From contig NZ_JAJDOP010000001.1 in assembly GCF_020595095.1 (NCBI RefSeq), positions 62,001-126,000 on the forward strand: 64,000 nt of DNA. Direction: 5' to 3'. This DNA comes from Microvirga rosea. GTDB taxonomy: Bacteria > Pseudomonadota > Alphaproteobacteria > Rhizobiales > Beijerinckiaceae. Within the stretch, counting starts at the first letter, position 1. Each line of letters starts with the position of its first letter. The notes below the pieces were generated by a model, which searched no databases, had not been told where the DNA came from, and saw only the letters and a list, made by a program, of their open reading frames with translations. Positions 48,725 through 58,825 of this stretch are shown here, in pieces. The translations under genes and the position numbers were made by a program.

Positions 48725-50968
48725 TCACGCCGCTCCTTTGATATCTGGCAGTGAGAAATAGAAGGTGGCGCCTTGGTCGATGGCGCCCTCGGCCCAGGTC
48801 TGGCCCCCGTGTCGCTCCACGATGCGGCGGACATTGGCCAATCCGATTCCAGTTCCTTCAAACTCTTCCATGCGGTGTAGACGCTGGAAAACGCCGAAGA
48901 GCTTTCCAACATAGGCCATATCGAAACCGACGCCGTTGTCGCGCACGAAAAAGACCACATGGTCGTTTTCTTTGTACGAACCCAGTTCGATGACAGCTTC
49001 GTCTCGCGTGCGGGTGTACTTTACCGCATTTGCGAGAAGATTCTCAAACACAAGCCTGATCATGAAGGGGTCGGCGTGAATCGACGGGAGATCGCCGATC
49101 TTCCATCGAAGATGCCGATCCCCCACTTCAAGGGCGAGCCGCTGTCTGATCTCGCGGACGAGAGGCTCCGTCGGAATTTGGCGAGGCTTGAGCGAAGTCC
49201 TGCCCATTTGAGAAAAGTTCAGAAGGTTGTCGACCAATGTTCCGGCCGTAAAGGCGGACTCGATGATCGTGTCGACGTATCGCCTTCCGCGCTCCGTAAT
49301 GTGCTCGCTTTCCTGCTTCTTCAAGAGTTCGGCGTAACCGACGATATGGCGGAAGGGAGCCCGCAGATCGTGAGAAACCGAATAGGAGAACGCTTCCAGC
49401 TCCTTGTTGCTGCGGCGGAGCTCCTCAGTCAGCGAGGCGAGCTCCTCAGCCCTGCGAAGCACAATCCCCACAATGGTATTGCGTAGTTCCTTGACGGCGT
49501 CGATCTCCCCCGGATCCCAAGGAAGTGAGCGTCCCCGAACCGTCTCCTTCCAGATCTCGAATGAAATGCGAGGATGCAGACGCGTCTCGCCCGGCGCGCC
49601 TTGAACAGGCTTTTGGGGATCCCCGCCCCAGTTGACCGTCTGGACGACCTCGGGGCGAAACCAGATGATATAGCTGGAGTGCACCTTCGAGATCGAAATG
49701 GACAGGAGCCCGCTCGCGATGGCCGCGTAGGCTTTCGCCGGAGGGTAATGCTCCGACAGCTTCTCCGTGACGAAGACATCCTCCGTCTGCTGGCCTGATA
49801 GCCATTCGAATAAGTCCTGCACCTGTGGCTTGTCCGGGGTTTGCCCAAGGCAATAGCACCGGTCACGGTCGATAATCGCGACCCCTTGTGCGCCCGCCAG
49901 ATCCATGAGCTCGAAAGGATTGTTCACGAGACCATCGATGAACACATCCTCTGCCGCCATATGCCCGAGGAGCCGTGCCTGGATGGAACCGAGGCGCATC
50001 CGATTTTCGGCAGCGGAGGCCCGCTCGCGCGCTTCGAGTTGAAGCGAGAAAATTTGGGTGAGGAAATCACAGGCATTGCGAACCTGCAGCGGGACACGCC
50101 GTGGCTCCTTGCTGTGGCACGAGATCAGCCCCCACAAGACGCCGTTTCTCAGGATCGAGATCGACATCGACGCCATGGTTCCCATGTTGCGCATGTACTC
50201 CAGGTGCACGGGGGAAACGCTGCGCAAGATGGAATCGCTGAGATCGAGAGGATCCGCGCTTAAGGACTCGATGGGAATGGGCGCGTAATCGGCGTTGGAG
50301 ATGATGCGAAGCCGGTTGCGGCGATAAAGCTCGCGAGCCTGAGCCGGAATATCGGAAGCAGGGAACCGTAAGCCCAGATACGAAGGCAGGACCTCGTTGC
50401 GATCTTCAGCGATGACATTGCCGTTCCAATCCGGATCGAAGCGATAGACCAGGACACGGTCGAAAGAGGTAATCCGGCGCACATCCTCCGCGGCGAGCCG
50501 GCATAATTCGTCCACCGATGTCGCAGCCTGCAACTGCTCGACGAACCGTCGCAAGGTCGGGTGCAGGGCGTCGAAGGTGGTTGCGGTGCCTTGCTGGATT
50601 TCCTCGAGTTCAAGGATCGCCTGCCCGGCCGTGTTGTGCACCACGGCGTCGAAGGTCTTCCGGCCATGCGCGGTGTCGAGGGTAATCGTCCGAAGAAAGC
50701 GCGTGTTGCCGCGCTCCTCGGGGGGAACGAGATCGGCTTCCAGCAATCCTGCCATCTCGGGCAGCGTCTCGCGGAAGACCCGCCCGAGGATCGAACTGTT
50801 TGTCAGGCCGAAAGTCGGAGCCGTGTTGGCGCTCGCATAGGTGACGGTCTGGTCCGATAAGTTCAGCGCCAGAAGCATCCCATACGGCTGAATGCTCCCG
50901 GGAATGTGGATCGGTTCCCGGTCACAGGCTGTCAGGTCAGGTTCACGCTCGTTTCTTTGAATGCTCAT
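48725..50968 (-). CDS. bphP: Bacteriophytochrome sensor histidine kinase
   Basis: BphP is a red/far-red photoreceptor kinase with biliverdin. From the ATG at 50968 it has 747 residues. Cys15, in LTACDREPIHIPGSIQPYG, is the biliverdin attachment site. PAS (about 15-115), GAF (about 130-300, with PASDIPAQARELYRRNRLRI and SPVHLEYMRNMG) and PHY (about 315-490) domains are followed by HisKA with His533 in FSYSVSHDLRAPFRHIVGY and an ATPase with NLLANAVKYT, DNGVGFD and EGTGIGLANV. The PHY tongue carries a WGG motif (VNWGGDPQKP). The ATG overlaps the bphO stop by four bases; an ATG 18 bases earlier is less likely. Confidence 0.96.
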   Translation of the reverse strand: MSIQRNEREPDLTACDREPIHIPGSIQPYGMLLALNLSDQTVTYASANTAPTFGLTNSSILGRVFRETLPEMAGLLEADLVPPEERGNTRFLRTITLDTAHGRKTFDAVVHNTAGQAILELEEIQQGTATTFDALHPTLRRFVEQLQAATSVDELCRLAAEDVRRITSFDRVLVYRFDPDWNGNVIAEDRNEVLPSYLGLRFPASDIPAQARELYRRNRLRIISNADYAPIPIESLSADPLDLSDSILRSVSPVHLEYMRNMGTMASMSISILRNGVLWGLISCHSKEPRRVPLQVRNACDFLTQIFSLQLEARERASAAENRMRLGSIQARLLGHMAAEDVFIDGLVNNPFELMDLAGAQGVAIIDRDRCYCLGQTPDKPQVQDLFEWLSGQQTEDVFVTEKLSEHYPPAKAYAAIASGLLSISISKVHSSYIIWFRPEVVQTVNWGGDPQKPVQGAPGETRLHPRISFEIWKETVRGRSLPWDPGEIDAVKELRNTIVGIVLRRAEELASLTEELRRSNKELEAFSYSVSHDLRAPFRHIVGYAELLKKQESEHITERGRRYVDTIIESAFTAGTLVDNLLNFSQMGRTSLKPRQIPTEPLVREIRQRLALEVGDRHLRWKIGDLPSIHADPFMIRLVFENLLANAVKYTRTRDEAVIELGSYKENDHVVFFVRDNGVGFDMAYVGKLFGVFQRLHRMEEFEGTGIGLANVRRIVERHGGQTWAEGAIDQGATFYFSLPDIKGAA

Positions 50969-51531
50969 GGCGCCTCGCCCAACCAAACCCGCATGACATC
51001 GAATGTCCGTTGAGCCGACGCGACGATGAGATCGTCCGCGGTCGCGGACGATATCTCAAGGAGGCGCGCTCCAAACGACTTCCACATGAGCGACGTCTCC
51101 CGGCCATAGCTCCGAAAGTAGGCGCAGCCCGTCTCCGGGTTAAGGCCGAGACGCCGTTCGACCGTCTTGGCGATGATGGCGCCTCCCAACGTAGAGCCTT
51201 CGATCACATACATGCTTCCCAGCGCCGCAGCTTCTCCCGCAAGGGGCATCAAAGGGTGGCATCGTGGCAATTGCGCGATCTCGTCCCTCGTCATCCCAAG
51301 CTGTTGCAGATCCCTGGCGAGCAGGGCTGTTTTGCGGCGTTGGCGAAAGAACTCCCTGTCGGAAATCAGGGGCCCTGCGGCCTCCTCCCAAACGCTGTGG
51401 AACCCATAAAATCGTTTCAGAAGATGACGATAATCGGCAAGCGTAGCCGTATGTCGATCGAGATCGACGACCTTTTCGATTCGATCATGCGCCGATCGAG
51501 TTTCCACTTTCAGACGTTCGAGAAGATTCAT
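50965..51531 (-). CDS. bphO: Biliverdin-producing heme oxygenase
   Basis: BphO opens heme to biliverdin, the chromophore of the phytochrome encoded next. The 188-residue protein starts MNLLERLKVETRSAHDRIEK with the proximal heme ligand His15. It continues with LKRFYGFHSVWEEAAGPLIS and the distal-helix segment AALGSMYVIEGSTLGGAIIA, in which the glycines that line heme are conserved. Its stop overlaps the bphP start (ATGA at 50968-50965). It is the first gene of the light-sensing operon; no promoter pair is clear upstream. Confidence 0.94.
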   Translation of the reverse strand: MNLLERLKVETRSAHDRIEKVVDLDRHTATLADYRHLLKRFYGFHSVWEEAAGPLISDREFFRQRRKTALLARDLQQLGMTRDEIAQLPRCHPLMPLAGEAAALGSMYVIEGSTLGGAIIAKTVERRLGLNPETGCAYFRSYGRETSLMWKSFGARLLEISSATADDLIVASAQRTFDVMRVWLGEAP

Positions 51532-51611
51532 GAATAATGTAACAAATTAGGGGGAAATGTTTGTTTTCTTTGCCTTGCCGACCGGATGCGGCCGCAGATA
51601 CGTTACATGGA

Positions 51612-52346
51612 TCAGCCCAAGCGGGCGGCAATGGTGCGTTCCAAAGCCATCAACCCATCGTGAAGCAGGATAGCCAGGACCGCAACCACCAACCCGCCTT
51701 GGAGGATGAAGGCCACGTTGTTGGACTGGAGACCGGCGATGATAACCTCGCCGAGCCCTTTGGCCGCAACGGTCGAGCCGATGGTGGCCGTGCCGAGACT
51801 GATGATGGCGGAGAGGCGGATCCCTGCCAGGATAACCGGCATCGCAAGCGGAAGCTCCACATTCAGGAGGCGCTGGCGCGGCGTCATGCCCATGCCTTTG
51901 GCTGCATCGAGAACCAGTGGCGGAACCTGAGTGAGGCCACTGATCGTGTTCTCGAAGATCGGGAGCAGTCCATAAAGAAACAAGGCGATCAGCGTTGGGG
52001 CCTGACCAAAGCCCACGAGCGGTACCGCAACAGCCAAGACGGCGACCGGAGGAAAAGTCTGGCCAATATTGACGATGCTCCGGGACAGGGGGAGGAACTC
52101 CAAACCCGAGGGCCGCGTGACGAAGATTCCGAGCAAGACGGCAACGACCGTACTGGCACTGACCGCTCCGAACACGGTTTGCAGATGGGCTATGGTCAGG
52201 GACAGAAGACTGCCCTGATCGTAAATGGCCGGGGCGCCATTTTCCGTGAACGGCTCAAACGCGAAGGCGAAGACGTGCGGCGCCGTGATGAACGTGACGA
52301 GCAGCGCAAAGGCTGCGATCCGCAGAAACACAGCCGGTCGTATCAT
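51612..52346 (-). CDS. Osmoprotectant ABC transporter permease
   Basis: The 244-residue permease belongs to the OpuBB/ProW-like family for glycine betaine and related solutes. It has about six membrane helices with HLQTVFGAVSASTVVAVLLG, FLYGLLPIFENTISGLTQVP and the EAA loop DAAKGMGMTPRQRLLNVELP. The start overlaps the ATPase gene by four bases. With the larger permease at 53278 it would give a heteromeric channel, as in YehW/YehY. Confidence 0.9.
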   Translation of the reverse strand: MIRPAVFLRIAAFALLVTFITAPHVFAFAFEPFTENGAPAIYDQGSLLSLTIAHLQTVFGAVSASTVVAVLLGIFVTRPSGLEFLPLSRSIVNIGQTFPPVAVLAVAVPLVGFGQAPTLIALFLYGLLPIFENTISGLTQVPPLVLDAAKGMGMTPRQRLLNVELPLAMPVILAGIRLSAIISLGTATIGSTVAAKGLGEVIIAGLQSNNVAFILQGGLVVAVLAILLHDGLMALERTIAARLG

Positions 52347-53281
52347 GGGGCCTGCCGTCCATGGGCGAGAATGCCCCCGATGCTGACCCGGCCGAGCATC
52401 GCTCCCGACGAATCGAGAACCGGAAGCGCGTCGCGTCCCACCCAGACCATTCTGGCCAGGGCCTCGCGAAGGTCGATGGACGCATCGAGGGGTTCCCCAT
52501 CCGCCGTGCCTGGTTCAACCACATCGCGGACTCTCGTGAGCGACAGGAGCCGGAACGGCCGCTCGGCGGTGCCGACCAGCCGCTCGACGAATCCTTCCGC
52601 GGGATGGGTCAGCAACTCGGCGGCCGTCCCATACTGCACCAGCCGAGCCTCATCCATGACGGCGATCTTGTCGCCAAGGCGAAAGGCTTCCTCCATATCG
52701 TGTGTCACGAGAACGACGGTCGTGCCCAGGCGGCGCTGAATGGCAAGGAGATCGTCCTGCGCCTTGCTCCGAATAACCGGATCAAGAGCTCCGAACGGCT
52801 CGTCCATCAGAAGGAGCGCGGGCCGGGCCGCCAAGGCCCGCGCGACGCCAACCCGCTGCTGTTGCCCACCTGACAGTTCGTGCGGGTACTTTCCGGCGAA
52901 TTCGGCCGGATCGAGCTGGAACAATTGCAGCAGCTCGTCGACCCGCTGACCGATCCGCTTAGCCTCCCATCCCAGCAGACGAGGCACCGTGGCAATATTC
53001 CCGGCGACCGTTCGGTGAGGGAAAAGCCCATTTCCCTGAATCACGTAGCCGATCCGATGGCGCAGTTCGTCCTCGGGAACCGCCATCGTGTCCTGGCCGT
53101 CGATCAGAACCCGGCCGGAGCTCGGCTCGACAAGCCGGTTGATCATGCGCAGCAGGGTCGACTTGCCGGCGCCGGACGTGCCGACGATCACCGTGATGGA
53201 TCCTTCCTCCATCCGCATGCTGACGTCGTCGACGACGATCGTATCGTCATAGCGCTTTGAAAGGTTCTGGATCTCGATCAT
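52343..53281 (-). CDS. Osmoprotectant ABC transporter ATP-binding protein
   Basis: The 312-residue ATPase has Walker A IVGTSGAGKSTLLRMINRLV, the Q-loop IGYVIQGNGLFPHRTVAGNI typical of OpuA/OpuC/ProV, the signature LSGGQQQRVGVARALA, Walker B LLLMDEPFGALDPVIRSKAQ, and switch VTHDMEEAFRLGDKIAVM. About 60 residues at the C-terminus (VEPGTADGEPLDASIDLREA and the following part) look like a single, partial CBS unit where full OpuCA proteins have two. It overlaps both flanking permease genes by four bases. Confidence 0.94.
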   Translation of the reverse strand: MIEIQNLSKRYDDTIVVDDVSMRMEEGSITVIVGTSGAGKSTLLRMINRLVEPSSGRVLIDGQDTMAVPEDELRHRIGYVIQGNGLFPHRTVAGNIATVPRLLGWEAKRIGQRVDELLQLFQLDPAEFAGKYPHELSGGQQQRVGVARALAARPALLLMDEPFGALDPVIRSKAQDDLLAIQRRLGTTVVLVTHDMEEAFRLGDKIAVMDEARLVQYGTAAELLTHPAEGFVERLVGTAERPFRLLSLTRVRDVVEPGTADGEPLDASIDLREALARMVWVGRDALPVLDSSGAMLGRVSIGGILAHGRQAP

Positions 53282-54438
53282 GAGTGGGCTCTCCCGGCAA
53301 GTTCGATGATCGCATCGAGAATAACCGCCGCGGCGAACGACAGACCGACGGTCGGAATGGCGCCCAGCAGCACCAGATCCATGGCCGTCTGTCCTATTCC
53401 CTGGAACACGAAAGTGCCCAGGCCCCCTCCCCCGATGAGCGCCGCGACCGTCGCAAGACCCAGATTCTGAACCAGCACGATGCGGATGCCCGTCAGGATG
53501 ACGGGCAGCGCCAGCGGAAACTTGACCTGGAACAGCCGCTGCCTGCGCGACATTCCCATGCCGCGCGCCGCATCCACGACGCTCGCCGGAACCTGATCAA
53601 GTCCCACGACCGTGTTGGCGACGATCGGGAGAAGCGCATAGAGAACAAGCGCCAAGAAGGCCGGGGCCGTGCCGATGCCGCGTATCCCGATCGCCGCCGC
53701 GAGAGGCACGTTCGCCGCAAGGTACCCCAGAGGGACCATCAGCATGCCGAACAGGGCGATGCTGGGGATCGTCTGCAGGATGTTGAGGACTTGGAGCATC
53801 GGGACGCGGACCACCCGCACCCGGTGGCACAGGATGCCGAGCGGCAAACCGATGATGACCGCAGCCAGGACCGATCCGAGGCTGAGAAGAACGTGATGTC
53901 GGGCCTCACGCCAGAAACTGTCTGTGCGAGTCGCATATTCCTTCAGGAGCGAAAGATCGTGCCAGGCGCCGGACAACAGGAGCAACGCGATGGCCCCGGC
54001 TGCGACCGCAAGAGCCGCGAGACGCGCCCAGGGGCCGAAGCGCAGGCGTGTCAGAGAATCGGCTGCCAGAAGACCGAATGCGAGGACCAGGAGCCAGAAT
54101 CCGGAAGCGGGCGATACGCGGGCGAAGCTGTTGCCGGCCGGCGTCACGAACCCTGCCGACAGACCAACGGCTGGAGCGACGACGACGAGACCGACCGCGG
54201 CGGCGATCAATCGCACTGAAGGCCGGCGAATCAGAACAGCGACCCATGCGGCGCCGATCACCGCCGCCAGGACGATCACGATCATCGTCGTCGGAAGCGC
54301 GTGAAGCAGCAGGCGAGGTTCGCCGGACACGATCCGGTTGGCCCGATATGTCACAAACGGCAGAACGAATGCCGCAAAAAGCGCCAGAGCCGCAACGAGG
54401 CTCCCGAGGCGGTCGAATGCGATGCCCAGACGAGGCAT
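53278..54438 (-). CDS. Osmoprotectant ABC transporter permease with extended N-terminal membrane part (YehY-like)
   Basis: From the ATG at 54438 the protein has 386 residues, close to E. coli YehY. It has three or four extra N-terminal helices (MPRLGIAFDRLGSLVAALAL, LLHALPTTMIVIVLAAVIGA) before the transport domain with HHVLLSLGSVLAAVIIGLPL, VLNILQTIPSIALFGMLMVP and the EAA loop DAARGMGMSRRQRLFQVKFP. A GTG at 54519 would add 27 residues rich in Arg and Ser; I prefer the inner ATG on family length. It sits after the binding-protein gene and overlaps the ATPase gene. Confidence 0.88.
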   Translation of the reverse strand: MPRLGIAFDRLGSLVAALALFAAFVLPFVTYRANRIVSGEPRLLLHALPTTMIVIVLAAVIGAAWVAVLIRRPSVRLIAAAVGLVVVAPAVGLSAGFVTPAGNSFARVSPASGFWLLVLAFGLLAADSLTRLRFGPWARLAALAVAAGAIALLLLSGAWHDLSLLKEYATRTDSFWREARHHVLLSLGSVLAAVIIGLPLGILCHRVRVVRVPMLQVLNILQTIPSIALFGMLMVPLGYLAANVPLAAAIGIRGIGTAPAFLALVLYALLPIVANTVVGLDQVPASVVDAARGMGMSRRQRLFQVKFPLALPVILTGIRIVLVQNLGLATVAALIGGGGLGTFVFQGIGQTAMDLVLLGAIPTVGLSFAAAVILDAIIELAGRAHS

Positions 54439-54539
54439 GGATGCATCCCATCGGCTCGCCCGCGTGGAAGATGCGGTCACAGCGGGCTTTGTCCCCCTCG
54501 CATGAGAGCCTCGCTCCACAATCGCCCCATCCTGATCGC

Positions 54540-55454
54540 CTACTTTATGAAGCCCTTGGACTTCAGGTAGTCGGCCGCGACCGCCTTGGCCGCCTCGCCG
54601 CCGATCTGCACCCGCGCATTGAGCGTCTGCAAGGTGTTGAGATCAAGCGATTCGAAGACCGGCTTTAGCATGTCGGCGATCTTGGGGTTGTCCTTCAGGA
54701 CGGCCTCGCGAATGATCGGCGCGGGCGCATAAACCGGTTGCACGCTCTTGTCGTCCGCCATGACCACGAGCCCGGACGGCACAATGCCCCCGTCCGTTCC
54801 ATAGACCATGGCGGCGTTGGCCTTGTTCGTCTGCTCCGCTGCCGCCTTGATGGTCGCGGCCGTGTCGCCTCCGGACAGAACGATCAGCTGCTCCGGCTTC
54901 ATCTTGAAGTCGTAAGCCTTCTGGAAGGCCGGAAGGGCCGCGGCGGAATTGACGAACTCGGCCGATGCGGCGAGCACCACGCTCCCTCCGCCGGCGACCC
55001 ATTTCCCGAAATCCGACATGCTGGCCAACTTGTTGGAGCCCGCAACATCCTTACGGAGAGCGATCGCCCACGTGTTGTTGGCGGGAGACGGGGTGAGCCA
55101 GACGATCTTGTTGGCATCATAATCGAGCTGCTTGGCGGTCTCGTATCCCTTGGCCGCGTCCTTCCAGACCGGGTCATCGGCCTTGTTGAAGAAGAATCCC
55201 GCATTTCCCGTGTATTCCGGGTAGATGTCGATCTCGCCGGCCGTAATGGCTTTCCGCACCACGGGCGTGGCGCCGAGCTGAATGCGGTCCTGCGTCTTGA
55301 TGCCGTTGGCGTTGAGCACCTGAAGGATAATATTGCCGAGGACCGAACCTTCGGTGTCGATCTTCGACGAAACCACCACGTCTGCGGCCTGCGCGGCCAG
55401 GGTGGACAGGCTCATGACGGCAGCCGAAGCCAGAGATATCAAAACGTTTTTCAT
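54540..55454 (-). CDS. Glycine betaine/osmoprotectant ABC transporter substrate-binding protein (OsmF-like)
   Basis: The 304-residue periplasmic protein has a signal peptide (KNVLISLASAAVMSLSTLAA, cut after AQAA) and the OpuAC/OsmF features VVSSKIDTEGSVLGNIILQV, AGEIDIYPEYTGNAGFFFNK, IVWLTPSPANNTWAIALRKD and MVYGTDGGIVPSGLVVMADD. It is the first gene of the four-gene importer. The ligand may be glycine betaine, choline or a similar quaternary compound; YehZ/OsmF-type systems have low affinity and may play other roles. Confidence 0.93.
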   Translation of the reverse strand: MKNVLISLASAAVMSLSTLAAQAADVVVSSKIDTEGSVLGNIILQVLNANGIKTQDRIQLGATPVVRKAITAGEIDIYPEYTGNAGFFFNKADDPVWKDAAKGYETAKQLDYDANKIVWLTPSPANNTWAIALRKDVAGSNKLASMSDFGKWVAGGGSVVLAASAEFVNSAAALPAFQKAYDFKMKPEQLIVLSGGDTAATIKAAAEQTNKANAAMVYGTDGGIVPSGLVVMADDKSVQPVYAPAPIIREAVLKDNPKIADMLKPVFESLDLNTLQTLNARVQIGGEAAKAVAADYLKSKGFIK

Positions 55455-55637
55455 CAGACGACCCCTGCGGAGGATCCGGTAATCCGGACCCCTGATGTAG
55501 GGCCTATTCTACACGCCGACAGATCTCTTGCTAAGATTCCGTCGCGTCTCTTCCGGTATGGTTGACGGCGAGATCCCGCATCCGGGGGGCGTGCGGATGC
55601 GGGATCGGGGCGCCTTCCGTTGCGGTATCAAGAACCG
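55455..55637. other. Intergenic region upstream of the osmoprotectant operon
   Basis: This 183-base stretch between the 5' end of the binding-protein gene and the 3' end of the DUF4170 gene must hold the transporter promoter on the minus strand. It has the short palindromic run CATCCGGGGGGCGTGCGGATG (55578-55598), which could be a terminator for the DUF4170 transcript. I see no clear -35/-10 pair. Confidence 0.3.
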
Positions 55638-55847
55638 TCACGCGAAAAACGCGCCCTGCGGCTCCTGCGCGATGGTGAAGCGCACCTGCGCCTGGGGCCG
55701 GTGGTCCTCGGACAGGTATCGCCAGGTCCGCTCCGCATCGCTGCGGTGTTCAAAGGGGCCGACGACACGCTCCGTACCCTGAATCAGAGTTTCGAAATCC
55801 GTGGACGTGTATTCACCGCCCACGACCCAGTAGCGATTCTTCTGCAT
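55638..55847 (-). CDS. DUF4170 family small protein
   Basis: The 69-residue product starts MQKNRYWVVGGEYTSTDFET and continues with VVGPFEHRSDAERTWRYLSE and ends QPQAQVRFTIAQ-like HRPQAQVRFTIAQEPQGAFF. The YWVVGGEYT opening and the GPF..Y/A..W helix are the marks of DUF4170, a small family confined mostly to alphaproteobacteria, with no known function. It follows aceA by 32 bases and may be cotranscribed. Confidence 0.82.
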   Translation of the reverse strand: MQKNRYWVVGGEYTSTDFETLIQGTERVVGPFEHRSDAERTWRYLSEDHRPQAQVRFTIAQEPQGAFFA

Positions 55848-55879
55848 GGTCGTTCTCCATTGTTGGGGTTGAATTCGGG

Positions 55880-57199
<1,320 letters not shown>

Positions 57200-57213
57200 T
57201 GTGCATCCTTCCG

Positions 57214-57384
57214 TTTACATTCATTGACAAATCCATCCTGCAATCCACAATCACGCGGAGAAACAGGCGGCTCTTCATCAGTAACGGCTAAGGAGGAGTT
57301 TCTTTCAACGCTTGATTTCCAAAGAAAAGTGACCGTGTAAATTCACGACAGGCCAACCTGCGTAAAGCTGTAAAGAAATTTACA
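57214..57384. promoter_or_regulatory. TGTAAA/TTTACA sites between aceA and the ScfR-like gene
   Basis: TTTACA at 57214-57219, TGTAAA at 57338-57343, and the perfect inverted repeat TGTAAA-GAAA-TTTACA at 57369-57384, which touches the ATG of the regulator gene. A further GTAAA at 57362-57366 gives a direct repeat with it. Binding at the last site would block the regulator's own start, as expected for autorepression. Confidence 0.5.
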
Positions 57385-58818
57385 ATGGATGATGCCAAGA
57401 AGCTGTTCGTCGGCCCCCGTCTCAAGCGTCTGCGACGCGATCTCAACCTGAGCCAGGTCGGCATGGCGGAGGAGCTCGGCCTCTCGCCGAGCTACCTCAA
57501 CCTGATGGAGCGCAACCAGCGTCCGATCACGGCGCAGGTCCTGATCCGCCTCGCCCATGCCTATTCCCTCGACCCGCGGGAATTCGCCACCGACGATACA
57601 GAGCGCGCGGCTTCCGAGCTGGAGGAGATCTTCACGGACCCCCTCTTCCGCAGCACACCGGTCCCACGCCTCGAATTGCGTGAGGCGATCGAAACGGCCC
57701 CGGGGCTGATCGATGCGGTGAGCCGCCTCTACCGGGCCTACGTGTCCTTACGCAGCGCGCGGGAGGCGCAGACGCCCGAGGTGAGCGATCGGGATCGGGC
57801 CGAGGACGCGCCGCAGGACAACCCCGTCGATCGCGTCCGGCAGCTGATCCAGAATGCCCGCAACTATTTCCCGGAGCTCGACGAGGCCGCCGAGGCGCTC
57901 GCATCCGACCTGCAGGTCACCGGGCACGAGCCCTTCTTCGCCATCGCCGAGCGCCTCAGAATCCATCATGGGATCCGAGTCAGAGTCATGCCGGTGGACA
58001 TCATGTCCGACTCGCTTCGCCGCTATGACCACCATCGCCGTCAGCTGCTGATTTCCGAGATGGTGGATCCGCCGGGCAGGACCTTCCAGGCCGCCTACCA
58101 GCTGGCATTCGCGGAAATGCGGCAGGTGATCGACGACCTTTCGGTCCGTCTCGAACCCGCAGAAGGACCGGCCAGGCGCCTGCTGCGCGTGTCGCTCGCG
58201 AACTATTTCGCCGGCGCCCTCATGATGCCGTACGGAAAGTTTCACACGGCGGCGGAAAGCCTCGGCTACGACGTGGATGTGCTCGGTGCCCGCTTCGGGG
58301 CGAGTTTCGAGCAGGTCGCCCATCGCCTCACCACCCTCGCCCGGCCCGGAGCGCGCGGTATTCCGTTTTTCCTGGTCCGGGTCGATTCCGCCGGGAATGT
58401 TTCCAAGCGCTTCTCGTCGGGGCGCTTTCCGTTCTCGCAATACGGCGGCACCTGCCCGCTCTGGAACGTCCACGCCACCTTCAAGACGCCGGGGCAGATC
58501 GTCACCCAGATCATCGAGCTTCCCGACATGTCGCGCTGGTTCTCGGTGGCGCGCGCGGTCAAACGCGCCTCGACGGTCTGGGGAATGCCGGATCCGCATT
58601 TCGTGGTCGGCCTCGGCTGCGAGCTGAAATACGCGCACCGGCTGGTTTATGCCCGCGGTCTCGACCTCACCACCCCGGACCCGACTCCCATCGGCATCAA
58701 TTGCCGCCTGTGCGAGCGGCCCGCCTGCCCTCAGCGCGCCGCGCCGCCTCTCATGCATGCGCTGATCGTGGATGAGATGAAGCGGGGAGTTTCGCCGTTC
58801 GAATTCGACCCGGCGTGA
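57385..58818 (+). CDS. ScfR/RamB-like XRE regulator (short-chain fatty acyl regulator)
   Basis: The 477-residue protein has an N-terminal XRE helix-turn-helix (about 9-63: LKRLRRDLNLSQVGMAEELG, LSPSYLNLMERNQRPITAQV), an IrrE/ImmA-like central region (about 175-290, with QAAYQLAFAEMRQVIDDLSV and LLRVSLANYFAGALMMPYGK, lacking the metalloprotease HEXXH) and a C-terminal ScfRs domain with GINCRLCERPACPQRAAPP. Relatives (RamB in Corynebacterium, ScfR in rhizobia) control glyoxylate-bypass or propionyl-CoA genes. It is divergent from aceA and overlaps an inverted repeat, so it probably controls aceA and itself. Confidence 0.9.
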   Translation: MDDAKKLFVGPRLKRLRRDLNLSQVGMAEELGLSPSYLNLMERNQRPITAQVLIRLAHAYSLDPREFATDDTERAASELEEIFTDPLFRSTPVPRLELREAIETAPGLIDAVSRLYRAYVSLRSAREAQTPEVSDRDRAEDAPQDNPVDRVRQLIQNARNYFPELDEAAEALASDLQVTGHEPFFAIAERLRIHHGIRVRVMPVDIMSDSLRRYDHHRRQLLISEMVDPPGRTFQAAYQLAFAEMRQVIDDLSVRLEPAEGPARRLLRVSLANYFAGALMMPYGKFHTAAESLGYDVDVLGARFGASFEQVAHRLTTLARPGARGIPFFLVRVDSAGNVSKRFSSGRFPFSQYGGTCPLWNVHATFKTPGQIVTQIIELPDMSRWFSVARAVKRASTVWGMPDPHFVVGLGCELKYAHRLVYARGLDLTTPDPTPIGINCRLCERPACPQRAAPPLMHALIVDEMKRGVSPFEFDPA

Positions 58819-58825
58819 ATTCCCG

